Virus record (IMG/VR): IMGVR_UViG_3300027763_000270
Span: 1-21,382 of that record
Strand: one strand, 5' to 3'
DNA length: 21,382 bases
From: a virus
Below the pieces are notes generated by a model. The model did no database searches, was not told the origin of the DNA, and worked only from the letters and a program-made list of their open reading frames with translations. Position numbers and translations under genes: made by a program. Of this stretch, positions 14,202 through 20,711 are shown piece after piece (positions within the stretch are counted from its first letter, which is position 1; the number at the start of each line of letters is the position of its first letter).

Positions 14202-14414
14202 ATGAACTACTTAACTGAAATAATTGAACGCGCTGAAAAGGCGGGTTTCAAGATGGCTGATATATGCCGAGAGGCTGGCATTGATCAGGCTCAGATGTCT
14301 CGCTGGATGGCAGGGCATACCGTACCCCTGATAACCTCAATAGAGAAGCTCAGAACCGCCACAGATCGCTTGATTATTGGTCGCATCAAGTCGCTTGAGG
14401 TCAAGAATGATTAG
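14202..14414 (+). CDS. Cro/CI-like helix-turn-helix regulator
   Basis: The 70-aa protein has a lambda-repressor-type HTH at residues 17-37 (KMADICREAGIDQAQMSRWM), followed by AGHTVPLITSIEKLRTATD, the usual helix 4 and 5 region. There is no C-terminal peptidase or dimerization domain, so it is Cro-sized. It probably binds the palindrome in its own promoter and perhaps the repeats near 14.0 kb, controlling leftward against rightward transcription. It overlaps the RuvC-like gene by 8 nt. Whether it supports lysogeny is unclear, since no integrase is seen in the window. Confidence 0.8.
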   Translation: MNYLTEIIERAEKAGFKMADICREAGIDQAQMSRWMAGHTVPLITSIEKLRTATDRLIIGRIKSLEVKND

Positions 14415-14877
14415 GGTGATGGGTGTGGATGTTGGCGCACTCGGAGCGTTTTCACTTTATGTTGACGGCAAGTTTGAGCAGGTCGTCGATATGCCCATCG
14501 TGGAGGTTCTTAGAGGTGGCAAGAACAAGCGCCAAGTCTCTGCGCAGGGCGTAGCAAGCATTGTCAAGGTCTTCGCTCCTACGCACGCATTTGTAGAACG
14601 CACAGGCGCAATGCCAAACCAAGGCACAGCAAGTATGTATGCCTTCGGCAGAGCTGCTGGAATCATTGAAGGCGCACTCGCGTCTTTCTTAGTACCCATC
14701 ACCTACATCAATCCCTTGGTGTGGCAGAAGGCTACTGGTTGCGCAAAGGGTAAGGACGCTATACGCCACAGGTGCATGGAACTGCATCCAGAGCACCAGC
14801 AAGTGTTTTCTCGCGTTAAGGACTCTGGCAGGGCAGACGCAACCATGATCGCTTACTTTGGGAGTCAGGCTAAATGA
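14407..14877 (+). CDS. RuvC-like Holliday-junction resolvase / RNase H-fold nuclease
   Basis: Start at ATG 14407 (MIRVMGVDVGALGAFSLY, 156 aa); a GTG ten codons earlier would overlap the HTH gene more. Acidic residues of the RNase H-fold active site are in place: Asp8 in VDVGALGA, Glu64 in AFVERTGAMPNQG, and Asp139/Asp144 in KDSGRADATMIAY. The block SMYAFGRAAGIIEGAL is typical of phage RuvC-like resolvases. It should cut branched DNA made during replication and recombination before packaging. It stands beside a RecB-like exonuclease and an SSB-like gene, completing a recombination module. It overlaps the next gene by 4 nt. Confidence 0.8.
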   Translation: MIRVMGVDVGALGAFSLYVDGKFEQVVDMPIVEVLRGGKNKRQVSAQGVASIVKVFAPTHAFVERTGAMPNQGTASMYAFGRAAGIIEGALASFLVPITYINPLVWQKATGCAKGKDAIRHRCMELHPEHQQVFSRVKDSGRADATMIAYFGSQAK

Positions 14878-15071
14878 TCGACGAAGAACGCAACGCAATG
14901 CGCGAGCACATTGTCTGGCTCACCAAGGAGCTGGAGGACACCAGAACCAAACTCAAGATACGAGACGAGTTGCTGTCTGAGTTACTTGATCCAGAGCAGC
15001 TTGGTCACGCAGTTACCAATGAGGTGCGCGGTCGCATCTACACACTTTTGCATTTACAGGAAAACAACTAA
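14874..15071 (+). CDS. Small coiled-coil phage protein
   Basis: The 65-aa product is almost entirely helical with heptad character (MREHIVWLTKELEDTRTKLK, IRDELLSELL). It overlaps the RuvC-like gene by 4 nt and shares one base of its stop with the start of the exonuclease gene (TAATG). Such small helical proteins between recombination genes may be adaptors. No family is recognised. Confidence 0.6.
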   Translation: MIDEERNAMREHIVWLTKELEDTRTKLKIRDELLSELLDPEQLGHAVTNEVRGRIYTLLHLQENN

Positions 15072-16171
15072 TGATCAAACTACGCCCATCGGCAGCAACA
15101 CGCTGGCTCTCTTGTCCTGCATCTGTGAGGCTTTGTGCAGACATCCCTTACACGCCAGCAGGTGAAGCTGCGCAGATCGGTACTGCAATACATGAGGTAG
15201 CTGAGACTGCATTCCTTACTAACTCTTCTCCCCATGATTGGATCGGTAAGACGGTCAAGGACATTGTGATCACCGAGCAGAACGCAGACTTTGCAGCAGC
15301 TCATGTGAACCACATCAGGGACTTGGAGTTGCGTCTTGGCACGCTAAAGGTCGAGCAGTATGTCACCGTGTACAAGGACAAGGACATCGAGCTGGGCGGT
15401 ACTGCCGATGTGGTGGCATGGAACGACGAGAAGTCAACCTTAGTCATTGCAGACTTGAAGACTGGTAGAGGCTATGTAGACGCTGACTCAGACCAGATGA
15501 AGATATACGCCATCGGTGCGATGCGTCACGCAAAGATTGAATTCAGCAACATCGAGCTGTCGATCATTCAACCGCATCACGGTGAACCTAGAACGCACAA
15601 GATCACATTCAAAGAATTAAACGACTGGGCAGCGACTAGATTAACTCCAGCGATCCAAGCAATCAAGAAGGGCGATACAGAACCCACACCAACAGAAGAC
15701 GGCTGCCAATGGTGTCCAGCAAAGGCGATTTGTCCTGCGCAAAGAAAAGGCTTTGAGGTTATTGCTGCGCAAGATGATCTAACTCAACTTAACAAAGAAG
15801 ACATCAAGTCAATCATGGTGACATTGACTCCAGAGCAGATCGAGGACTTACTGGATCGCGCACCACTCGTTGAGAAGTTTATCGACGCTGTGCGTGCTCA
15901 CGCTGTCACTCGCATCGAGGCAGGTGAAGTGATCAAGGGCTGGCAGATGCAACCCAAGCGTGCATACCGCAAGTGGATTGACGAGAACGACGCAAAGAAT
16001 CAATTACACGACGCTGGTATCCCTGCGGATAAGTTGGTTACTAGCGAACTAATTAGTCCATCTGAAGCAGCCAAGTTACTTCCCAAAGAATCTAAAGACC
16101 TCATTGACAAGCTCACTAAGAAAGAGAGTAGTGGTTTAACTCTTGCGCGAGATTACTCATTAGGTCAATAA
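15071..16171 (+). CDS. RecB/Cas4-like PD-(D/E)XK exonuclease (DUF2800-type)
   Basis: The 366-aa protein carries the elements of a Cas4/RecB-type nuclease. There is an N-terminal Cys15 (RWLSCPAS), the motif GTAIHEVAE (His41), GGTADVV (Asp113), IADLKTG (Asp128, Lys130), and Gln142/Tyr146 in SDQMKIYAIGA. A C-terminal cluster Cys212, Cys215 and Cys221 (GCQWCPAKAICPAQ), with Cys15, likely holds a 4Fe-4S cluster. This resembles the DUF2800 family. It probably resects double-stranded DNA ends to make single strands for recombination, together with the SSB-like protein downstream. No lambda-Beta-like annealing protein is seen, so the SSB-like protein may fill that role. Confidence 0.82.
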   Translation: MIKLRPSAATRWLSCPASVRLCADIPYTPAGEAAQIGTAIHEVAETAFLTNSSPHDWIGKTVKDIVITEQNADFAAAHVNHIRDLELRLGTLKVEQYVTVYKDKDIELGGTADVVAWNDEKSTLVIADLKTGRGYVDADSDQMKIYAIGAMRHAKIEFSNIELSIIQPHHGEPRTHKITFKELNDWAATRLTPAIQAIKKGDTEPTPTEDGCQWCPAKAICPAQRKGFEVIAAQDDLTQLNKEDIKSIMVTLTPEQIEDLLDRAPLVEKFIDAVRAHAVTRIEAGEVIKGWQMQPKRAYRKWIDENDAKNQLHDAGIPADKLVTSELISPSEAAKLLPKESKDLIDKLTKKESSGLTLARDYSLGQ

Positions 16172-16186
16172 TCATTTCCCCCAACC

Positions 16187-16201
16187 GTTGCTAAACGCAA
16201 C
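16187..16201 (+). promoter_or_regulatory. Small hairpin in SSB leader
   Basis: GTTGC, loop TAAAC, GCAAC forms a 5-bp hairpin in the 49-nt gap before the SSB-like gene. The ribosome site AAAGG follows at 16211-16215, 5 nt before the ATG. It may stabilise or regulate the message, but no T-tract follows, so it is not a terminator. Confidence 0.3.
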
Positions 16202-16220
16202 ATAAACTCGAAAGGCTCAA

Positions 16221-16826
16221 ATGCTTAATCTTTCATCATCATCTGGCGGTGGTAACTACATCCGCTTTATGCCATCTGCTAACGCATGGCTTAACTCAAA
16301 CAAGGAGGAGTTCACGCCAAAGAAAATGGTTGTGGATACTGCCTCGTTGCAGACTGGTTGGATGCACCTTGGAGAAGGTGTGCGCGACTGGCAACCAGAC
16401 GCAAGTCTGGGTAAGAAGGGTGCTCAACCGTCACCTGATCACAAGCGCGGTTTCTCCATCAAGTTCTACAACAAGGAGATGGGACTCGCTGAGTGGTCTG
16501 CTAACGGTACAGGTCCGAACATGGGCTTAGAGAAGTTGTGGAAGGCAATCGAGGCGGGTCAAGCTGCCAACGCTGGTAAGTTACCCGTCATTGAGTACAA
16601 GTCTTCCACGCTAGAGAAGATCGGCAAAGGCACGACTCGTATCCCTAACTTTGATGTGGTGTCGTGGATTGATCGTCCTGCTGGCATGGACGCGGTGGAC
16701 GACGGCACGCAATCATTTGATAGTGACGGCAAGATCAGCATGGCAGCACCAGCTCCAGTAGTAGCACCGAAGCCAGTCCAGAAGACTGCAATGGCTCAGG
16801 CAGTCGAAGACGACGAGATGTTTTAA
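16221..16826 (+). CDS. Single-stranded DNA-binding-like protein
   Basis: The 201-aa product begins with a Ser/Gly-rich stretch (MLNLSSSSGGGNYIRFMPSA) and has a beta-rich core with aromatic residues (WMHLGEGVRDW, GFSIKFYNKEMGLAEWS), compatible with an OB fold. A Pro/Ala linker follows, then an acidic tail ending EDDEMF. An acidic tail closing in phenylalanine is the hallmark of bacterial SSB and T7 gp2.5, used to recruit replication partners. It should coat single-stranded DNA during replication and resection. It follows the exonuclease and is ended by a strong terminator, suggesting abundant expression. The OB fold is inferred. Confidence 0.72.
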   Translation: MLNLSSSSGGGNYIRFMPSANAWLNSNKEEFTPKKMVVDTASLQTGWMHLGEGVRDWQPDASLGKKGAQPSPDHKRGFSIKFYNKEMGLAEWSANGTGPNMGLEKLWKAIEAGQAANAGKLPVIEYKSSTLEKIGKGTTRIPNFDVVSWIDRPAGMDAVDDGTQSFDSDGKISMAAPAPVVAPKPVQKTAMAQAVEDDEMF

Positions 16827-16838
16827 CTCTTAGGAGAG

Positions 16839-16873
16839 ACGGGGCTGGCTGAAAGGTCAGTCCCGTTTTTTTT
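16839..16873 (+). terminator. Strong intrinsic terminator after SSB-like gene
   Basis: A 12-bp stem with a GAAA tetraloop spans 16839-16866 (ACGGGGCTGGCT pairing with GGTCAGTCCCGT, including three G-U pairs). Eight T follow (16866-16873). The next possible start codon is only 5 nt after the T-tract, leaving no space for a separate promoter downstream. Confidence 0.9.
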
Positions 16874-16878
16874 CCTCT

Positions 16879-16986
16879 ATGGAAAACACACAAGAATTTT
16901 GGATGCTGCTTCTTATTGCGTTGGCTCAGAGGGTCTACGAGTTGGAGCAGAGATTAGAACTATTAGAAGGACACGCGGAAAAATGA
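16879..16986 (+). CDS. 35-codon ORF upstream of the Mom-like gene
   Basis: ATG 16879 opens a 35-codon frame (MENTQEFWMLLLIALAQRVY, then ELEQRLELLEGHAEK) that ends in TGA overlapping the Mom-like start (ATGA). The product would be a short amphipathic or coiled-coil helix. No ribosome site is visible because the upstream bases are the T-rich end of the terminator. Translation may be weak or serve mainly to couple with the next gene, as the com-mom pair of phage Mu does, although this ORF lacks Com's cysteines. Confidence 0.5.
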   Translation: MENTQEFWMLLLIALAQRVYELEQRLELLEGHAEK

Positions 16987-17771
16987 AGGCTCACCAAAGG
17001 GTAATTAGAGAGCAAGCGCAGCTTAAAGCTAACGATTCTCTATTTCCCGTTGTTCCAGAAAACATTTCCTTGGCTAGTGCTCAATTTAAACGCATTGACT
17101 ATTTAACCGCAAAGCCAATCATTGAAGAGCACGAATGGATCGGCACAATGCCACTTCCAAAGTCGTGTCGCTTTATGTTTGGTGTGTACTTCGAGAACAT
17201 CCTTGGCGGTGTAACTGTGTTTGTTGAACCATCGACAAGGCAGTTCAATGCCATGAATCCAAGACAGGTTGTGCAGCTTAACCGTGGCGCTTGCGTGTGG
17301 TGGACTCCAACTAATACAGCGAGCTGGTTAATCACCAAGAGCTGCGACTACATGAAGGACGAAGGCATCAAGGCTGTCATTGCGTACTGCACGCCAGAGG
17401 CTGGCGAGATCGGCACGATATATCAGGCTTGCAACTTTCTCTATGTTGGCGAGACTATAAAGTCAAAGGCTTACTTCCTAGACAACCATTGGGTGTCTGC
17501 TAGAACTATGGGTGATAAGACTAAATGGGCTAAAGACAAGCATCCTATGTGGGTCAAGGCTTTCCAAGACATACCTGTGCGCGATCAAAAACCAAAGCAT
17601 AGGTACATAAAGCTAATAGGCAACAAAAACGAAAATCGCAAATTCTTTAAAGACTACAAATATGTAGCGAAACCATATCCAAGGCGGGAGAGTTCAGAGG
17701 TGAACGCTGTATCCAATACAGAGGCAAGGTTCGATTCCTTGATCCCGCTCCATAACAAAGAAAGAAACTAG
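16983..17771 (+). CDS. mom: Mom-like DNA adenine modification protein
   Basis: Start ATG 16983 (MKAHQRVIREQAQLKANDSL, 262 aa). A long central GNAT-like region contains RFMFGVYFENILGGVTVFVE, LNRGACVWWTPTNTASWLI, a helix DYMKDEGIKAVIAYCTP, and the diagnostic block GEIGTIYQACNFLYVGET, ending with KHRYIKLIG. This matches the Mom family, which in phage Mu converts adenine to a carbamoylmethyl form and protects DNA from host restriction. Residues about 234-257 are encoded by a sequence that folds like a tRNA and show no Mom feature. The upstream 35-codon ORF overlaps the start; the stop directly abuts the primase-helicase start. The symbol is given by family resemblance only. Confidence 0.78.
   Translation: MKAHQRVIREQAQLKANDSLFPVVPENISLASAQFKRIDYLTAKPIIEEHEWIGTMPLPKSCRFMFGVYFENILGGVTVFVEPSTRQFNAMNPRQVVQLNRGACVWWTPTNTASWLITKSCDYMKDEGIKAVIAYCTPEAGEIGTIYQACNFLYVGETIKSKAYFLDNHWVSARTMGDKTKWAKDKHPMWVKAFQDIPVRDQKPKHRYIKLIGNKNENRKFFKDYKYVAKPYPRRESSEVNAVSNTEARFDSLIPLHNKERN
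17684..17752 (+). tRNA. tRNA-like element inside the Mom-like gene (degenerate or compact)
   Basis: A 69-base cloverleaf can be drawn. The acceptor GCGGGA (17684-17689) pairs with TCCCGC (17743-17748), then T and CCA (17749-17752). The D-arm is GTTC/GAAC (17692-17705). The anticodon arm is CTGT/ACAG around loop ATCCAAT, which puts CCA (Trp) in the anticodon position, while TCC (Gly) is one base off. The T-arm is perfect: CAAGG, TTCGATT, CCTTG (17725-17741). The acceptor and T73 match bacterial tRNA-Gly. Position 9, position 26 and part of the D and variable loops are missing, and 7:66 is a G-A mismatch. It lies in frame within the Mom-like coding sequence. It may be a pseudo-tRNA, a processing signal or an attachment-site relic. 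Confidence 0.55.
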
Positions 17772-19805
17772 ATGCAAGCCGAACAAATAGCGCAAGCGCT
17801 TGGCAACGCAAGGAAAGTAAACGGGCAATGGATGGCGAGCTGTCCTGTCAGCAGTCATGGGCAGGGTAACGGGGACAAGAATCCAAGTCTTTGCGTCAGC
17901 GAGACAGACGAAGGCAAGCCGTTGTTTAAATGCTTTAGCGGGTGCAGTCAGGAGTCTGTCTTCAATGCGGTGAAGGACTACGGTCTGCTAGACGACTTAC
18001 CAAACCCGACAGACTTCCTCACCCAGATCAAGCCGTTACCGAAACCGCAAGAACCTGTGCTCGAACAGGAGTGGCACTACACAGATGAGGATGGTGTCGT
18101 CCAGCACATAAAACAACGCTACAAGACCTTTGACTCCAAAGGTAAGACATACAAGCAGTACCGCGTGGATGAGAACGGTAGACGGCACGCATCAATGACT
18201 GGTGCGAACATAGTCCCGTACAACCTGCCAGAGGTGGACTTTGCACGCAAGACAGGCAGAACTGTCTTCTTGTGCGAAGGCGAGAAGGCAGCCGACGCTC
18301 TTAAGTCTCTGGGAGTCGTCGCAACCTGTACGCATAACGGTGCAAGTAACTTCCCCGAAGATGTTGTCAAGCACCTAGTCGGACTCACCATCGCAATAGT
18401 CCCTGACAACGACACGGTGGGCTGGGAGTACGCAAGGAAAGCAGTTGCAGCGCTCAAGTCGGTTACAAAAAGTATCCGAGTGGTTGACCTTGGGTTACAA
18501 GAGATCAAGGAAGACGCATACGAGTTCGTCTACAAGTATGGCGGTGACAAGGACAGGCTGGTTGACCTGACAAAAGCCACTCAAGCAGTCACAAGTGAGA
18601 TGGATGTAACGACTCCTGCAAGATTGATTGGCGTTGCTGAGACACCAGTATCGGAAGAGCTGGAGCTGCCACAAGCACCACTTCAACGCGAAGGATTCAA
18701 GCTCGAATCGTGGGACAGCATCGAAGACGAACCAGTTGAGTGGCTTATCAATGGCGTGATCCCGCAACGATCATTCGTTGCCCTGTATGCACCGCCAGCT
18801 TCGTTTAAGAGCTTTATCGCTCTGGACATTGCGGAGTGCATCGCCACAGGCAGAGCATTTCTTGGCAACCAGATCGCCAGACAAGGTGCAGTCCTATACA
18901 TCGCAGGTGAGGGTCATGGCGGTATCGGGTCAAGGATTAAGGCGCTGAAGACGCATCACAAGACACCAGTTGGAGCGCCAGTCTATTTCCTGAGACGGCA
19001 GGTCAACTTGCGCAGCTCAAAGACAGACCTCCAAGACCTAGTGGCAGCCATTGACGACCTCAAGGCTATCCACGAGATCAACTTTGAGTTGATCATCATC
19101 GACACCTTGGCTAGAGCGTTTGGCGGTGGCAATGAGAACGCAAGTGAAGACATGGGTGCATTCATCACGGCTGCTGGCGCTATACAAGGACGGTATGAGT
19201 GTGGCTTGCTGGTGGTGCATCACGCTGGCAAGGACGCAACTAAGGGACTTAGGGGTCACAGCAGTCTCTTAGGAGCAGTAGACACAGAGCTGGAGATCAT
19301 CAGGATCGAAGGCGCTAAACCGCCAAAAGGAATACTCCATGTGTCCAAACAGAAGGACGGTGTGGACGGGCAACGCATTGGATTCAAGATGATTGAGGTC
19401 AGCTCCAGCAGACTCAATGTCGCTGACACATCTAGTCTGGCGGTAGAACCTGACAAGGAGATGGACACATCGGTCAAGCAGAAGGTGAAACAAAACCCTC
19501 CAGACGCTACTGGAAATGGAAAGAATCAAAGGCTCGCAATGGAATGCTTGTATGAGGTCGTTGCCGAAAAAGGGTTCATGCGCGACTCAATAAAGTGCGT
19601 TGGGATTGGCTATTGGGAGGAAAGATTTAGGCAGAAAAAGGGAAATAACATCGCCAAAAAGTCAGTTGATAAGGCATGGAAGGAAGTGCAAGAGGACTTG
19701 GTTGATTACAAAAAAGTAGTAATAAATCGTGACATATGCTGGATCGTATATGAGGACAAAAACGCTTCAGAATATGAAAAAGAGGAGGAGTATTCAGATG
19801 CTTAA
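17772..19805 (+). CDS. Primase-helicase (zinc finger, TOPRIM, RecA-like ATPase)
   Basis: The 677-aa protein has three parts. The first is an N-terminal zinc finger with Cys24, His29, Cys54 and Cys58 (CPVSSH, KCFSGC). The second is a TOPRIM domain at about residues 162-245, with Glu169 in FLCEGEKAADAL and Asp212/Asp214 in VPDNDTVG. The third is a RepA/AAA_25-type ATPase from about residue 310, with Walker A APPASFKSF (Lys346), Walker B LIIIDTLA (Asp444) and VVHHAGKD (His483/484). It should unwind DNA and make primers at the fork, like T7 gp4, though the ATPase is of the RepA type. The start abuts the Mom-like stop and the ribosome site is only purine-rich. The C-terminus after residue 560 is variable and charged. 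Confidence 0.88.
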   Translation: MQAEQIAQALGNARKVNGQWMASCPVSSHGQGNGDKNPSLCVSETDEGKPLFKCFSGCSQESVFNAVKDYGLLDDLPNPTDFLTQIKPLPKPQEPVLEQEWHYTDEDGVVQHIKQRYKTFDSKGKTYKQYRVDENGRRHASMTGANIVPYNLPEVDFARKTGRTVFLCEGEKAADALKSLGVVATCTHNGASNFPEDVVKHLVGLTIAIVPDNDTVGWEYARKAVAALKSVTKSIRVVDLGLQEIKEDAYEFVYKYGGDKDRLVDLTKATQAVTSEMDVTTPARLIGVAETPVSEELELPQAPLQREGFKLESWDSIEDEPVEWLINGVIPQRSFVALYAPPASFKSFIALDIAECIATGRAFLGNQIARQGAVLYIAGEGHGGIGSRIKALKTHHKTPVGAPVYFLRRQVNLRSSKTDLQDLVAAIDDLKAIHEINFELIIIDTLARAFGGGNENASEDMGAFITAAGAIQGRYECGLLVVHHAGKDATKGLRGHSSLLGAVDTELEIIRIEGAKPPKGILHVSKQKDGVDGQRIGFKMIEVSSSRLNVADTSSLAVEPDKEMDTSVKQKVKQNPPDATGNGKNQRLAMECLYEVVAEKGFMRDSIKCVGIGYWEERFRQKKGNNIAKKSVDKAWKEVQEDLVDYKKVVINRDICWIVYEDKNASEYEKEEEYSDA

Positions 19806-19941
19806 GGCTAGAGACGAATGGAGACGAATGGAGACGAATGGAAAGCCATTCGTATCCCATTTGTTGCTTGATTTGGAGACGACAAATGGATGGATGTCTA
19901 GAAGACATCCATTCGTCGTCGCCAGCAAATGTCGCCATTGA
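19798..19941 (+). CDS. Doubtful 47-codon ORF across the repeat cluster
   Basis: ATG 19798 with upstream GAGGAGGAG opens a 47-codon frame (MLKARDEWRRMETNGKPFVS ...) overlapping the primase-helicase end by 8 nt. Most of it consists of direct and inverted repeats, so the peptide is repetitive in origin and shows no recognisable fold. The ribosome site is good, so translation is possible. The DNA repeats are the more likely functional element. Confidence 0.3.
   Translation: MLKARDEWRRMETNGKPFVSHLLLDLETTNGWMSRRHPFVVASKCRH
19811..19853. repeat. Triple 10-bp direct repeat with terminal hairpin
   Basis: GAGACGAATG is repeated exactly three times in tandem (19811-19820, 19821-19830, 19831-19840). 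The last copy forms a perfect 8-bp hairpin with the following bases: ACGAATGG (19834-19841), loop AAAG, CCATTCGT (19846-19853). It lies just after the primase-helicase stop, a common place for phage replication origins with iterons. Confidence 0.8.
19857..19920. repeat. Long imperfect palindrome related to the direct repeats
   Basis: CCATTTGT (19857-19864) and ACAAATGG (19882-19889) are perfect inverted arms. A 43-base hairpin at 19878-19920 has an outer stem of 11 pairs with one mismatch (GACGACAAATG with CATTCGTCGTC), a GATG bulge, an inner perfect 7-bp stem (GATGTCT with AGACATC) and an AGA loop. The arms carry the same CATTCGTC core as the upstream repeats, so several exclusive folds are possible. 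Confidence 0.75.
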
Positions 19942-19964
19942 TTATTTTTTAGTTGGAGTTGTAT

Positions 19965-20654
19965 ATGGTTAAAAAGAGTTTGAGTAAAGCACTTGGTGGT
20001 CTAAAACAACCAGAATTCCCTATGAATACTTTTGAGGTATTTATGAATTCGAGGTTAGTTGAGCTGTCTGTGGTGAAAAGGGAGCACGAAAAGCGTTGGG
20101 GCATCAATCGCTTGATCGAGCTGGTGGACTCAGAGTTTCGGATCAAGGTATGGCGACAGGCTGAACGAGTCTTTGAGGCTTCGGTGTCCAGAGATGAGGT
20201 GAAGCTCGATCGAGCTGTCAATGGAATGATCAAGGCTTATGCAGCGTTGGAGACTTGGGCGGTCGAGAACGGTGTGCCTGAGATGCCAGCGATCACGGCA
20301 GTCGAACATGAGATGCAGGACGGGTCGGTGATGGTGGTCGTTGGTACACATCACGACGCGACGCTGTATCAGCAGTTTAGACCCGATGTCCAGAACAGAC
20401 ACATCTGGACGATGGAAGAGCTGGAGTTAGTCATGGAGTCGCCAGTCATCAAGGACACGATGAAGATCAAGGCGCTGATGCCTTGTGCAGCACTTGTCAG
20501 GTTGGACAAGGATGCGAAGGAGTTTCCACTTGGTGGTGCGACGGGGTTTGATGATGTCAAGTCTGACGAGCTGGAGGCTTCGTCGTTGCCAAAGGTGTTT
20601 GACACCAGCAAGATGCGCAAAAATAGGGTTAACAGGGCTTTAGAGGAGATTTAG
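19965..20654 (+). CDS. Hypothetical phage protein between primase and terminase
   Basis: Start ATG 19965 is chosen because GGAG lies 6 nt upstream; a TTG at 19953 is a weaker alternative. The 229-aa protein is helical in its first half (EKRWGINRLIELVDSEF, KVWRQAERVFEASVSRDEVK). It then has beta strands (EHEMQDGSVMVVVGTHHDAT), the aromatic block RHIWTMEELELVME, and an acidic C-terminus ending in a basic patch KMRKNRVNRALEEI. I do not recognise a family. Its place between the repeat cluster and small terminase could suit an origin-binding, regulatory or packaging accessory role, but nothing proves it. Confidence 0.6.
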   Translation: MVKKSLSKALGGLKQPEFPMNTFEVFMNSRLVELSVVKREHEKRWGINRLIELVDSEFRIKVWRQAERVFEASVSRDEVKLDRAVNGMIKAYAALETWAVENGVPEMPAITAVEHEMQDGSVMVVVGTHHDATLYQQFRPDVQNRHIWTMEELELVMESPVIKDTMKIKALMPCAALVRLDKDAKEFPLGGATGFDDVKSDELEASSLPKVFDTSKMRKNRVNRALEEI

Positions 20655-20711
20655 ATGCGGGTTGATACTTTGTGGTGTGTGAGTGGCTTTGATCGCTTGG
20701 AGGGCTTTTAA
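20655..20711 (+). CDS. 18-codon ORF filling the gap before the terminase gene
   Basis: ATG 20655 follows the previous stop directly and has GAGGAG 6 nt upstream. The frame (MRVDTLWCVSGFDRLEGF) ends in TAA at 20709-20711, immediately before the terminase ATG. The terminase ribosome site (GGAGG) is inside it. It may keep ribosomes moving across the gap or act as a coupling leader; a functional peptide is uncertain. Confidence 0.35.
   Translation: MRVDTLWCVSGFDRLEGF

Noticed and set aside
16143-16172. Promoter before the SSB-like gene (TTGCGC-N18-AATAAT)
   Set aside because: Both boxes are weak matches and lie in the end of the exonuclease gene; read-through from upstream explains expression equally well.
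18119-18508. 129-codon reverse-strand frame
   Set aside because: It lies opposite the TOPRIM part of the primase-helicase, whose motifs are clear on the plus strand, and its translation has no recognisable domain.
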